DNA of 16,512 nucleotides from Alphaproteobacteria bacterium (GTDB taxonomy: Bacteria; Pseudomonadota; Alphaproteobacteria; G02398745; G023898745), in contig DAHXKW010000101.1 of the NCBI GenBank assembly GCA_027366195.1, forward strand, positions 1-16,512. The letters are read 5' to 3'. A program made the position numbers and the translations under genes. Below are positions 7,507 through 14,235 of the stretch, in pieces. The notes under the pieces are model-generated. The model saw only the letters and a program-made list of their open reading frames with translations, was not told where the DNA came from and made no database searches. How positions within the stretch are numbered: position 1 is the stretch's first letter; every line of letters begins with the position of its first letter.

Positions 7507-8049
7507 TTGGTCTTGTTCTTTAAAATTATTATTTAACATAATATACGCTAGGTTTTGATCTATGCTAACGTTGGAAATTTTATCATCATCACTGATGATA
7601 GCTTCGTTATCAGTATGTTGTTGCAACAAAGTAGTTCCTTCGGCAATGATTTCTCCATTTTGTCGTGTTTGATAGAAATAGTCACCACGCCTAGTTTCTA
7701 AAAGGCAACGAGTGGTATTTGTTTTTTCTTTCGGTTTGTAAGCTGCGAAAAGAACATCAAATGTATTAATCATGGGCGCAGTGCATTGAAAGCCTGTCGC
7801 CAAGCCTAGTTGAACCGATCTCAAGATGCGCAACTGTGTAAAAGGGGCGGGACCCGCCGTTGTGATAATCCTGTTGAATTTTATTCTTTTAACTATAGAT
7901 GACAAAAGGTCAAACAATGCAGCTTCTAATTTTTGATCACCACAGTGTAGTATCTGACTTTGTAGGTCGTTTTCAAGCTGATAGGCAATATGTATTTGAT
8001 TTTTAAACACACAAAAAGCAAGGCGGTTATCGCTGTCCGACACGGCCAA
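7462..8049 (-). CDS. tsaB: tRNA threonylcarbamoyladenosine biosynthesis protein TsaB, short
   Basis: TsaB pairs with TsaD to make the t6A37 modification on ANN-decoding tRNAs; it is a structural partner rather than the catalytic one. The diagnostic segment is TAGPAPFTQLRILRSVQLG (64-82), matching the family's GPGSFTGLRIG pattern. The N-terminal LAVSDSDN matches the usual LAIDTSTN. At 195 residues it is shorter than the E. coli protein (about 230). The start is TTG at 8049, four codons after an in-frame TAA, with GTG at 8043 as alternative. The start lies within bamE (23-base overlap) and the end overlaps the converging lipoprotein gene. Sequence is quite diverged, so the family call is good but not certain. 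Confidence 0.82.
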   Translation of the reverse strand: MAVSDSDNRLAFCVFKNQIHIAYQLENDLQSQILHCGDQKLEAALFDLLSSIVKRIKFNRIITTAGPAPFTQLRILRSVQLGLATGFQCTAPMINTFDVLFAAYKPKEKTNTTRCLLETRRGDYFYQTRQNGEIIAEGTTLLQQHTDNEAIISDDDKISNVSIDQNLAYIMLNNNFKEQDQLLYGINLPYRIPTA

Positions 8050-8437
8050 ATGTATCTTTTAAGAATCCTTCTTGATAACCTTCTGTTTTTGTTTTCGTTT
8101 TTACAAGTTTTTTGTCTGATTCTTTGATTGTTTGGACATTTGCAGATTTCACAAACCCTTTGGCATCAAATATAATGCGTAACATTTTATGTGCCTTTAC
8201 TTTTGGTTTGGCGATGCTAACGCCTTCTTCAATGAGTTGGACATAATACCACTCTTGGATAAGAGAAGGGTCTGTGGCTGTTGGTGTTCCCAAAGTTTTC
8301 AGAACGTCATCTCTTTGCATTTTGCCAACAACTATTTCTTTCTTATATAATTCTAAGTCTTCCCATCCGTAAGAGTTTTCTTCTTTGGCGCAGCTAAGCA
8401 ATATAAAGGGGATAAAGAGAAGGGTGCTACTCTTCAT
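8027..8437 (-). CDS. bamE: Outer membrane assembly lipoprotein BamE (SmpA/OmlA)
   Basis: BamE is a small lipoprotein of the BAM complex that folds beta-barrels into the outer membrane. The 136 residues open with a lipoprotein signal peptide ending in LLSC (Cys16). They continue with the family core: VVGKMQRDDVLKTLGTPTATD (36-56) and EWYYVQ (62-67), then a strand (MLRIIFDAKGFVKS) and a Lys-rich tail. Fold and size fit; the sequence is diverged. It heads a two-gene unit with tsaB, whose start lies inside it. The region upstream is shared with the divergent peroxiredoxin gene, and no unambiguous promoter could be picked out. Confidence 0.82.
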   Translation of the reverse strand: MKSSTLLFIPFILLSCAKEENSYGWEDLELYKKEIVVGKMQRDDVLKTLGTPTATDPSLIQEWYYVQLIEEGVSIAKPKVKAHKMLRIIFDAKGFVKSANVQTIKESDKKLVKTKTKTEGYQEGFLKDTFGRVGQR

Positions 8438-8503
8438 ATATATCGTTGTTTATTTTTCATATGTCTATAGTATACATGATTATGCTAAACTCAGGTTACT
8501 TGG

Positions 8504-8517
8504 ATCACAAAAGTGAT
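8504..8517 (+). other. Hairpin over ahpC ribosome-binding region
   Basis: ATCAC, loop AAAA, GTGAT: a perfect 5-bp stem ending five bases before the ahpC ATG. The only Shine-Dalgarno-like bases (GTGA) lie in its right arm, so folding could limit initiation. It may be chance. Confidence 0.3.
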
Positions 8518-8522
8518 GAAAA

Positions 8523-9062
8523 ATGCTTGGTATCGGCGCGAAATTTCCTGATTTTAATGTAACGGCAACGGTTGGTAACGATATTGCACATGCCTTCAGT
8601 AATATCACAGAAAAAAGTTATCCGGGAAAATGGTTGATTGTGTTCTTTTGGCCAAAAGATTTTACCTTTGTTTGTCCAACAGAAATTGTTGGATTTTCAG
8701 ATTTGTATGAACAGTTTGCAGAACGTAATGCCCAAGTTTTGGGCGCCAGTACGGATTCAGAATTTGTTCATTTGGCATGGCGTCAGCACAATAACCATTT
8801 GTGTAATTTACCATTCCCCATGTTGGCTGATGTTAAAAGAGATTTGTCTACAGCATTGGGAATTATTGATGCCACAGCGGGTGTTGCGCAGCGCGCCGCT
8901 TACATTGTGGATCCAGAAGGTATAATTCGTTTTGTAATGGTTACAGATTTAAACGTGGGACGTAATCCTAAGGAAGTTTTACGCGTTTTAGATGCATTGC
9001 AAAGTGGAGAATTGTGCCCGTCCAGTTGGGAAAAAGGCCAAAAAACATTGAAGGTTGGGTAA
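8523..9062 (+). CDS. 2-Cys peroxiredoxin (AhpC-type)
   Basis: A thiol peroxidase that reduces hydrogen peroxide and organic hydroperoxides. The peroxidatic cysteine is Cys51 in PKDFTFVCPTE, with Pro44 and Thr48 in place and the conserved Arg124 in GVAQRAAYIVD. The resolving cysteine is Cys165 in GELCPSSWEKG, so it is a typical two-cysteine enzyme. At 179 residues it matches the shorter AhpC form found in alphaproteobacteria and actinobacteria, some of which is reduced by AhpD. Neither ahpF nor ahpD is beside it, so the reductant is unknown. The ATG at 8523 gives the usual N-terminus (MLGIGAKFP). Its stop shares a base with the start of the next gene (TAATG). The family is certain; the symbol is left blank because subfamily naming varies. 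Confidence 0.95.
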   Translation: MLGIGAKFPDFNVTATVGNDIAHAFSNITEKSYPGKWLIVFFWPKDFTFVCPTEIVGFSDLYEQFAERNAQVLGASTDSEFVHLAWRQHNNHLCNLPFPMLADVKRDLSTALGIIDATAGVAQRAAYIVDPEGIIRFVMVTDLNVGRNPKEVLRVLDALQSGELCPSSWEKGQKTLKVG

Positions 9063-9304
9063 TGCGACGTTTTTGGATAGTTTTTCTTGGTCTTACAAGT
9101 TGCCTGCCAAAACCCGTGACGGAAGAAGAGGAAATAGCGAGAGCTAAAGTAGAATTAGAAAAAAATCCCGGACGTTCTTACGCCTATACGCCACAAAAAC
9201 TAACCCAAGAAGAGGTTAGGCAACAAATGAGTAGAAGTATTCAGAACGAGGCAGATCACATTGATGAAATGACAGCCATTTCTTCCCAATACAGGAGTGG
9301 TTGA
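9062..9304 (+). CDS. Small 80-residue lipoprotein, unknown function
   Basis: I do not recognise this protein. The frame extends upstream to 9014, but ATG 9062, overlapping the peroxiredoxin stop as TAATG, gives a clean lipoprotein signal peptide: MRRF, a short hydrophobic core, and the lipobox LTSC with Cys14. The remaining ~66 residues are strongly charged (an EEEE run, then many Lys, Arg and Gln) and look helical or partly disordered. Coupling to the peroxiredoxin suggests shared expression, not necessarily shared function. Its stop codon forms the left arm of a hairpin. It could be a small envelope protein of the lineage; database comparison would decide whether it is conserved. Confidence 0.7.
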   Translation: MRRFWIVFLGLTSCLPKPVTEEEEIARAKVELEKNPGRSYAYTPQKLTQEEVRQQMSRSIQNEADHIDEMTAISSQYRSG

Positions 9305-9320
9305 CGAAGTTAGCTCGTCA
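9302..9320 (+). terminator. Possible terminator of the peroxiredoxin-lipoprotein pair
   Basis: TGACGA, loop AGTTAGC, TCGTCA: a perfect 6-bp stem that includes the stop codon, followed by TTCTTT. The T run is short, so it is at best a moderate intrinsic terminator. It lies between two converging units. Confidence 0.4.
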
Positions 9321-9373
9321 TTCTTTCCTGCGTTGGTTTATTTAAATGATTTTTATAGATCTGAAGATGCTAT

Positions 9374-10648
9374 TTATTCTTTTACAATTGTCCGCATATC
9401 GGCATAAATAGCACGTTCTAAAACTCGAGTTTTTTCTATAATTTTAAAAATCTGATCGATATTATTTTGTGTATCGATACTTTTTTGGTGTAATTTTTTT
9501 TGTACCGCTCTCACTTGCTTCATAAACTCGTCCAGTGGTTCGGCGTTCATTTGAACGGTTTTCACGTTGGCAGCAAGATGGCGAACGATATCCAAAATAT
9601 CTTTAAAATGTTTATTTAAAATATCATGTGCAATGATGTCAGCATAACCTTGGATGTTAATAGGAGATTCATTGCGATGATAAGCTGACATGATATTGAT
9701 TATCTTTAAGATGGGAACCTGGCATTCTTCAATCAGATTTTTTTCAATATCATTCAATGGTGTGTCGGAATAAATTTTAGATTCAATACTTTCAAGTAAT
9801 AAGCGTATTTGTGTGGCGTGATTTTCATTGGGTCCAATGGTGCGTTCTACCTCTTTCACAGTAAGGCAGCGACTATCGCTACAGGTATATACCCGTGTTT
9901 TCCCTCCTTCAGCAAATGCATTGAAAAAGTCGTCATCCAATCCCATAGGTGGAAAGATATGAACTTTACCATCAATCACGACGACAGTTCCCGTAATTGA
10001 CATAATCGTTTCTTTTAGCTTTGTATCCCAGTGCGTATGTTTGCTAATTATGTCCCAAGCGACGTTGTATGATCCGTACATTAAATCCTTATGGCTTTGT
10101 CTTAATGTTTCAGCGGCATCGCGTCTGGTTGTTTCATCTTTTCCAGCTTCACCACATTTACGTTTTCCAGCCACCCAATCCGTTATTCTTCCTTGTTGAG
10201 CGGACAATAATGTACATGTTTTTTGATGGATTTGACTTGTTCTGGGAGCAACCGCACCCACTAAAGCTGCTGCGGCTTCACAAGAGTTTATATTTGATAA
10301 GTTCACTTTCTGTGCCATGTCAGTTAGGTATTTTAAAGTGGTCGCTATTTGTGGGGAAACTGTTTCCAATGCGAGCGCAAATGCATATGATTTAGCAGAT
10401 CGTCCGACATTTTTCATGAATTCAATAAATTCTTGGGTATCAATGTAATTTACACCTCCCAGGAAAACATCGATTCCACTGCAATCAGCTTTAAGAACAG
10501 GACTTTGTATACTAAGTGGTTCCAAGCGTTGAACTTTAATTCGGCGCTTTTTACTACCCAAGGAAAAATGACCCGCTAATTGATTTTTATAGTGAGAGGC
10601 GCCTGTATCATTTTTCAGGACAGCATGGGTGAATAGGATCCATATCAT
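9374..10648 (-). CDS. traH: F-type T4SS assembly protein TraH, lacking its N-terminus
   Basis: TraH is a periplasmic F-pilus assembly protein, specific to F-type conjugation systems, that works with TraF, TraU, TraW and TrbC. The 424 residues show its hallmarks: ADCSGIDVFLGGVNYID (54-70, family form GCGGIDxFxGGFSFI), SYAFALALETVSPQI (87-101), NINSCEAAAALVG (119-131), and a long helical, coiled-coil-like C-terminus. TGASHYKNQLAGHF (15-28) matches the family's short segment before the conserved core. Everything before it, including the Sec signal peptide, is missing. An in-frame TGA about ten codons upstream and the gmk stop (ATGA overlap) rule out a longer start. AGGA abuts the ATG with no spacing. 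Without export it should not function in the periplasm, yet the frame is fully open. It is the last gene of a housekeeping cluster. Confidence 0.88.
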   Translation of the reverse strand: MIWILFTHAVLKNDTGASHYKNQLAGHFSLGSKKRRIKVQRLEPLSIQSPVLKADCSGIDVFLGGVNYIDTQEFIEFMKNVGRSAKSYAFALALETVSPQIATTLKYLTDMAQKVNLSNINSCEAAAALVGAVAPRTSQIHQKTCTLLSAQQGRITDWVAGKRKCGEAGKDETTRRDAAETLRQSHKDLMYGSYNVAWDIISKHTHWDTKLKETIMSITGTVVVIDGKVHIFPPMGLDDDFFNAFAEGGKTRVYTCSDSRCLTVKEVERTIGPNENHATQIRLLLESIESKIYSDTPLNDIEKNLIEECQVPILKIINIMSAYHRNESPINIQGYADIIAHDILNKHFKDILDIVRHLAANVKTVQMNAEPLDEFMKQVRAVQKKLHQKSIDTQNNIDQIFKIIEKTRVLERAIYADMRTIVKE

Positions 10649-11226
10649 TCCTGCTTTCTGTGTTTTTGTATGATTTGTTCAACTTTTTCTATGCATTGGT
10701 TTAAATCATCATTGACAATGACGTTGCCATAGGATTGTGCTTCTTCCATCGTTTTTTTTGCTTCAGCGAGACGTTTTTGTATGGTGTCCTCAGGATCTTG
10801 TTTTCTTGCGCGCAAACGTTTTTCGAGTTCTTCTAAGGAAGGTGGGGCAATGAAGATGCTGAGAATGTTTGTATGATGCTGTCTTAGGTTTAGCAATCCT
10901 TGGTAATCTTTATTAAACACAATATCGCAACCTTGATTTGCTAGACGTTGGACTTCAGATTTTAAAGTACCATAAGAATTTCCATATACAACGGCATGTT
11001 CTATAAACTCTTTTTGATTTAGATGTTTTTCAAAATCACTGGATGAAAGAAAATAATAATCTTTCCCATTAATTTCCCCAGGTCTTTGGGGTCGCGTTGT
11101 TACGGAAATGGCAGTACATAATTTAGAATCACGTTTTAATAGCGCTTCAATTATAGTCGTTTTACCTGAACCTGATGGGCCAGAAATGACTATAATCATA
11201 TTTTTCGCATTTTGTTTGGTTTGCAT
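10645..11226 (-). CDS. gmk: Guanylate kinase
   Basis: Phosphorylates GMP to GDP with ATP. The product has the P-loop GPSGSGKT (16-23), the GMP-binding SVTTRPQRPGE and KDYYF, and FIEHAVVYGNSYGT. I placed the start at ATG 11226 because GGAG six bases upstream is an excellent ribosome site, giving 193 residues. ATG 11238 would add four residues and consume that site. ATG 11199 would overlap the mltG stop as ATGA and still keep the whole domain. The segment usually written as DIDWQG or EIDWQG reads NKDYQG here: the second Asp is kept and the first acidic residue is lost. It overlaps mltG upstream and traH downstream. Confidence 0.95.
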   Translation of the reverse strand: MQTKQNAKNMIIVISGPSGSGKTTIIEALLKRDSKLCTAISVTTRPQRPGEINGKDYYFLSSSDFEKHLNQKEFIEHAVVYGNSYGTLKSEVQRLANQGCDIVFNKDYQGLLNLRQHHTNILSIFIAPPSLEELEKRLRARKQDPEDTIQKRLAEAKKTMEEAQSYGNVIVNDDLNQCIEKVEQIIQKHRKQE

Positions 11227-12140
11227 TTTTTTCTCCATAAACTAATATTTTGTCTATGTACTTTATAATGTTTGCTGAATCTATGGTTTCCGAAGCCAGT
11301 AGTGACGAAATATAAAGAGTCTGATTTTTGGGGTTCTAAAACAGCTTTAATAGATTCTTCACTGGGGCAACAAATTGGTGTAGGTGGGAGACCACAATAT
11401 TTATAGCAATTGTAGGGAGAGTCGATCATCATATCAACTTTTCGCAGGCGATAACCTCCAGCTACTCTCCCTTTTGTAATGGCATAGATAATGCAGGGAT
11501 CTGCTTGTAACTTCATGCCTTTTTCGAGACGATTTAGAAACACGCCAGCGATAATAGGACGTTCGTTCGAAAGTTTGGATTCCCGTTCCACAATGCTGGC
11601 CATAACAAGGACATCGTGGGGTGTTTGAAGTTGCGGATTTTTTTGTTTTGTGCACAATTCTTCGAGCTTTTCTATCATTAATTTTTGAAGGCGTGTAACA
11701 ATTTCAGAACGTTCTTGTCCTTTATTATAATTTAAAGTTGTGGGGAATAAAGACCCCTCTTGTGGAATGATTGTGAGAACTCCTTTTAAGTGGGGTGCTT
11801 TGTTGATGAGTTGAACGATTTGAAAAACTGTTAAACCTTCTGGAATGGTAAGACGATGAACGATGCTATCTCCCTTTGTAAATTTAATAAAAATATCAAT
11901 CGGAGAAATGCCAGCAGGTAATAAGTACTCTCCTGCGCAAATATGACTCCTTTTTCCCGTCATGAGAAGTCGAATTAAGAAGAAGCCATAAAATTTTTCA
12001 TAGCCCATTCTGAATAAGTCGTTTTGGATTTTGAACGCAGAGGTTCCTGGGGTAATTGTATAATAGCTATCTTCAGCTGGTTCTTTAGGGTACCACCAAA
12101 TTATAAAAATAATAGGCAGGATCCAAAGAGACTTCTTCAA
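11196..12140 (-). CDS. mltG: Endolytic murein transglycosylase MltG (YceG-like)
   Basis: MltG is an inner-membrane enzyme that cleaves nascent peptidoglycan strands and so limits their length. The 314 residues start with a single N-terminal membrane anchor (about 4-17). A LysM-like segment follows around 25-95, then the YceG catalytic domain. The catalytic Glu is Glu185 in ASIVERES, with NRLEKGMKLQADP (203-215), SPYNCYKYCGLPPTPI (241-256) and the terminal FGNHRFSKHYKVH (283-295). Length is near the usual 320-340. The start codon is TTG, placed directly after the rplI TAG with no gap. Its last 31 bases overlap gmk. In many proteobacteria it neighbours pabC, fabF or tmk; here it lies between rplI and gmk. 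Confidence 0.95.
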   Translation of the reverse strand: MKKSLWILPIIFIIWWYPKEPAEDSYYTITPGTSAFKIQNDLFRMGYEKFYGFFLIRLLMTGKRSHICAGEYLLPAGISPIDIFIKFTKGDSIVHRLTIPEGLTVFQIVQLINKAPHLKGVLTIIPQEGSLFPTTLNYNKGQERSEIVTRLQKLMIEKLEELCTKQKNPQLQTPHDVLVMASIVERESKLSNERPIIAGVFLNRLEKGMKLQADPCIIYAITKGRVAGGYRLRKVDMMIDSPYNCYKYCGLPPTPICCPSEESIKAVLEPQKSDSLYFVTTGFGNHRFSKHYKVHRQNISLWRKKCKPNKMRKI

Positions 12141-12701
12141 CTAATTTGACTCTGTATTTTCGGAAATTTCAGGGGACGCAGGGGCTTCTGTTTCCTGGAT
12201 AGGGGCTATAACCTGTTCAGTTGTGGCCGTTGGATTTTGAAGGGCATAAACTTCGTCTTGTGTTGAGCCAACAACAACAGTAATATCGGCTGACACTTCA
12301 GGATGAGGGAGTATGCGAACTGTGTATATACCTGTTTCAGAAATAGGTTTTGGCATAGCAATATGAGCACGTTCAACCATATGTCCTTTTTCATGCAGAT
12401 AATGGGCTAAGTCGCGGACAGTGATTGACCCATATAATTTTCCGTTTGATTGAGCAGCGGCAACAATTTCCAGTGTAAAACCACGCAGGGTTTCGGCTTG
12501 TTTTTCAGCTATTACTTTTTTCTCCGCATTTTTAGTTTCATATTCGGCCTTTTTGGTTTCAAAGATTTTTTTGTTTTCTGTTGTGGCACGTAAAGCCTTA
12601 GATTTTGGTAACAAATAGTTACGGCCATAGCCATTTTTAACAGTTACTTCTTGGCCAATATTTCCGAGATTTCGTACCCGTTCTAATAAAATAACGCGCA
12701 T
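12141..12701 (-). CDS. rplI: 50S ribosomal protein L9
   Basis: L9 binds 23S rRNA near the base of the L1 stalk. The N-terminal domain is unmistakable (MRVILLERVRNLGNIGQEV, then KNGYGRNYLLP). It leads into the long Lys/Glu-rich connecting helix (about 42-72) and the C-terminal domain with SNGKLYGSITVRD. An acidic tail of roughly 35 residues after VVVGSTQDE makes it 186 residues long, against about 150 in E. coli; tails like this are common in alphaproteobacterial L9. The usual partners rpsF and rpsR are not upstream; fabZ is. No obvious Shine-Dalgarno precedes the ATG. It abuts mltG with no intervening base. Confidence 0.97.
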   Translation of the reverse strand: MRVILLERVRNLGNIGQEVTVKNGYGRNYLLPKSKALRATTENKKIFETKKAEYETKNAEKKVIAEKQAETLRGFTLEIVAAAQSNGKLYGSITVRDLAHYLHEKGHMVERAHIAMPKPISETGIYTVRILPHPEVSADITVVVGSTQDEVYALQNPTATTEQVIAPIQETEAPASPEISENTESN

Positions 12702-12727
12702 AATTTTTTACAATTGGTTGATAGATT

Positions 12728-13156
12728 CTAGCTCAACATTAGCATACAATCAGCGGAACAGGATAGTGTTTCATCGATATAAATATCACCGTGTAGTTTA
12801 AAGATATTACCTTTTCTACGTAGCAGTTTAATATGGCAAGTCAAAGTATCACCAGGTTTTGCAACGTATCTGAATTTTGCTTCCGCTAAGGACATTAAAT
12901 AAACACTCTGTTGCGAAGAAGGTTGGTTGTTTGAATATGTGATAAGGAAAGAGGCTGTTTGTCCCATAAACTCTAAACTTAAAACACCAGGAAAAACGGG
13001 GTTGTGAGGAAAATGTCCCTGAAAATACCAAGTGTGAGGTTCTAGGCGCAATATTGATTCTGCGGTTTCAAATTCCTTTATGTTTGTTATTTGATCGATG
13101 AGTAGAAATGGGGGTCTATGTGGAATGAACTGCTGGATAATATCTTGGTTAAACAC
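12728..13156 (-). CDS. fabZ: 3-hydroxyacyl-ACP dehydratase FabZ
   Basis: Dehydrates 3-hydroxyacyl-ACP in fatty acid elongation. The 142-residue hot-dog protein has IPHRPPFLLID (11-21), the catalytic His48 in FQGHFPHNPVFPG, and Glu62 in LEFMGQTASF, which aligns with the catalytic acid of the usual VEAMAQ motif. The start is GTG at 13156, overlapping the end of lpxD by eight bases, with AAGGA six bases upstream as a strong ribosome site. The lpxD-fabZ order is the classic one; normally lpxA and lpxB follow, but here rplI comes next after 26 bases. Competition between FabZ and LpxA/LpxD for hydroxyacyl-ACP balances phospholipid against lipid A. Confidence 0.96.
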   Translation of the reverse strand: MFNQDIIQQFIPHRPPFLLIDQITNIKEFETAESILRLEPHTWYFQGHFPHNPVFPGVLSLEFMGQTASFLITYSNNQPSSQQSVYLMSLAEAKFRYVAKPGDTLTCHIKLLRRKGNIFKLHGDIYIDETLSCSADCMLMLS

Positions 13157-14111
13157 GGTTTTTCCTTAGGCGAGCAAGATTATATATTTGGCGTTTGAAA
13201 ATACTAGCTTCAACAGCGGGGCTACCAGCCATTTGTGTATAGGAGAGAACATCATGGGCAACGCCACTTTGGGCAGCAATCTGGGATCTCTTTCCAATAA
13301 CTAGATGTCCAGCTATGCCGACTTGTCCACCTATAATTACGTCGTTTTCAATGATAGTGCTGCCGGCGATACCTGTTTGGCTAATAATGGTAGCATTTTT
13401 TCCAATTTGAACATTGTGTGCCACATGAATGAGTCCTCCTAGTGATGTATGGTCTTCGATTACGGTGTCTTGTAGGCTGCCCCGATCTATTATTGTTTGT
13501 TGGCCAATGTTAACGTTATTCCCAATTCGTACACAGCCAAGTTGTGGGACGTATATTTTGCCCTTACTGTCATAATCAAAACTTAGACTTTCATCACCGA
13601 TGATTGCGCCGGAGTGAATACAGCAATTTTGTCCAATAAAAGCGTGTTCAATGGTTACATGTGCACCGATTGTAGTATTATCTCCGATATGAACGCCCGG
13701 ACCAATAACACTGTAAGGACCTATCTTCACATTTTTTCCAATAACAGTATCTTTTCCCAAGAAATACCCTTCTTTTGTAAACTGTCCTTCAAATCTTTCA
13801 TAAACAGGTGAGTAGGAAAAATGTAATATTTCAGCCAAGGCCCGATAAGGTGTTGATGTAATTAAAGGAATTGTTGTTTTAGGGGTTAATTCAAGATAAT
13901 CAGGTGAAACGAAACATGCTAGGGCGCGCGTATTTTTTAAATCATTACAATATTTTGGATTATGAAAAAAAGACACTTCAGACTCAGAGGCATCTTTTAG
14001 TGTTCCAAAGCCTATAACGTGCGCGTTTTTTAGATCAGGTATGTGAATATTACAAGTGGCTGCGATATCAAGAAGTGTTAATTCTTGCTTGATTTTAAAG
14101 AATGGATTCAT
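13149..14111 (-). CDS. lpxD: UDP-3-O-acylglucosamine N-acyltransferase LpxD
   Basis: Third step of lipid A synthesis: transfers a 3-hydroxyacyl chain from ACP to the 2-amino group of UDP-3-O-acyl-glucosamine. The N-terminal uridine-binding domain (about 1-100, with EVSFFHNPKY at 45-54) is followed by a left-handed beta-helix of hexapeptide repeats (about 110-290). The catalytic His232 lies in LIHVAHNVQIG, and His269 in GIAGHLVIG matches the second active-site histidine. A short C-terminal helix (IFKRQIYNLARLRK) completes the fold. At 320 residues it is slightly shorter than the E. coli protein. It is the first gene of the long minus-strand cluster. AAGGA is 17 bases from the ATG and could be masked by pairing of AGGAT (14132-14128) with ATCCT (14116-14112). 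Confidence 0.96.
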   Translation of the reverse strand: MNPFFKIKQELTLLDIAATCNIHIPDLKNAHVIGFGTLKDASESEVSFFHNPKYCNDLKNTRALACFVSPDYLELTPKTTIPLITSTPYRALAEILHFSYSPVYERFEGQFTKEGYFLGKDTVIGKNVKIGPYSVIGPGVHIGDNTTIGAHVTIEHAFIGQNCCIHSGAIIGDESLSFDYDSKGKIYVPQLGCVRIGNNVNIGQQTIIDRGSLQDTVIEDHTSLGGLIHVAHNVQIGKNATIISQTGIAGSTIIENDVIIGGQVGIAGHLVIGKRSQIAAQSGVAHDVLSYTQMAGSPAVEASIFKRQIYNLARLRKNRV

Positions 14112-14186
14112 AGGATTTATAAAGTTTATCCTTTATTTTATTACATGATAAAAAAGTTACTATGGCGTAAATATATTGCCAAGTAA

Positions 14187-14207
14187 GTGAAAATTGTTTC
14201 ACAATTT
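14187..14207. promoter_or_regulatory. Overlapping inverted repeats between lpxD and ftsX
   Basis: Two overlapping palindromes: GTGAAA-ATTG-TTTCAC (14187-14202, 6-bp arms) and AAATTGT-TTC-ACAATTT (14191-14207, 7-bp arms). They lie in the divergent spacer over the candidate -35 of ftsX, where an operator would be expected. No regulator is identified, and AT-rich DNA makes such repeats fairly easily. Confidence 0.4.
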
Positions 14208-14221
14208 AATAAAGTTTTAAT
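14194..14221 (+). promoter_or_regulatory. Possible ftsX promoter
   Basis: TTGTTT (14194-14199), a 16-base spacer, and TTTAAT (14216-14221). Transcription would begin only about eight bases before the GTG, giving a near-leaderless message. This fits the absence of a Shine-Dalgarno there. Both hexamers are imperfect. Confidence 0.3.
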
Positions 14222-14235
14222 TATTTTGCATCAAA

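Noticed and set aside
8638..8925. A 95-codon open frame in another frame of the same strand within the peroxiredoxin gene
   Set aside because: It is entirely contained in a gene with all catalytic residues in place, and has no ribosome site or recognisable motif.
9014..9061. A longer start for the small lipoprotein at 9014
   Set aside because: It would overlap the peroxiredoxin by 49 bases and put 16 polar residues before the signal peptide; ATG 9062 is cleaner.
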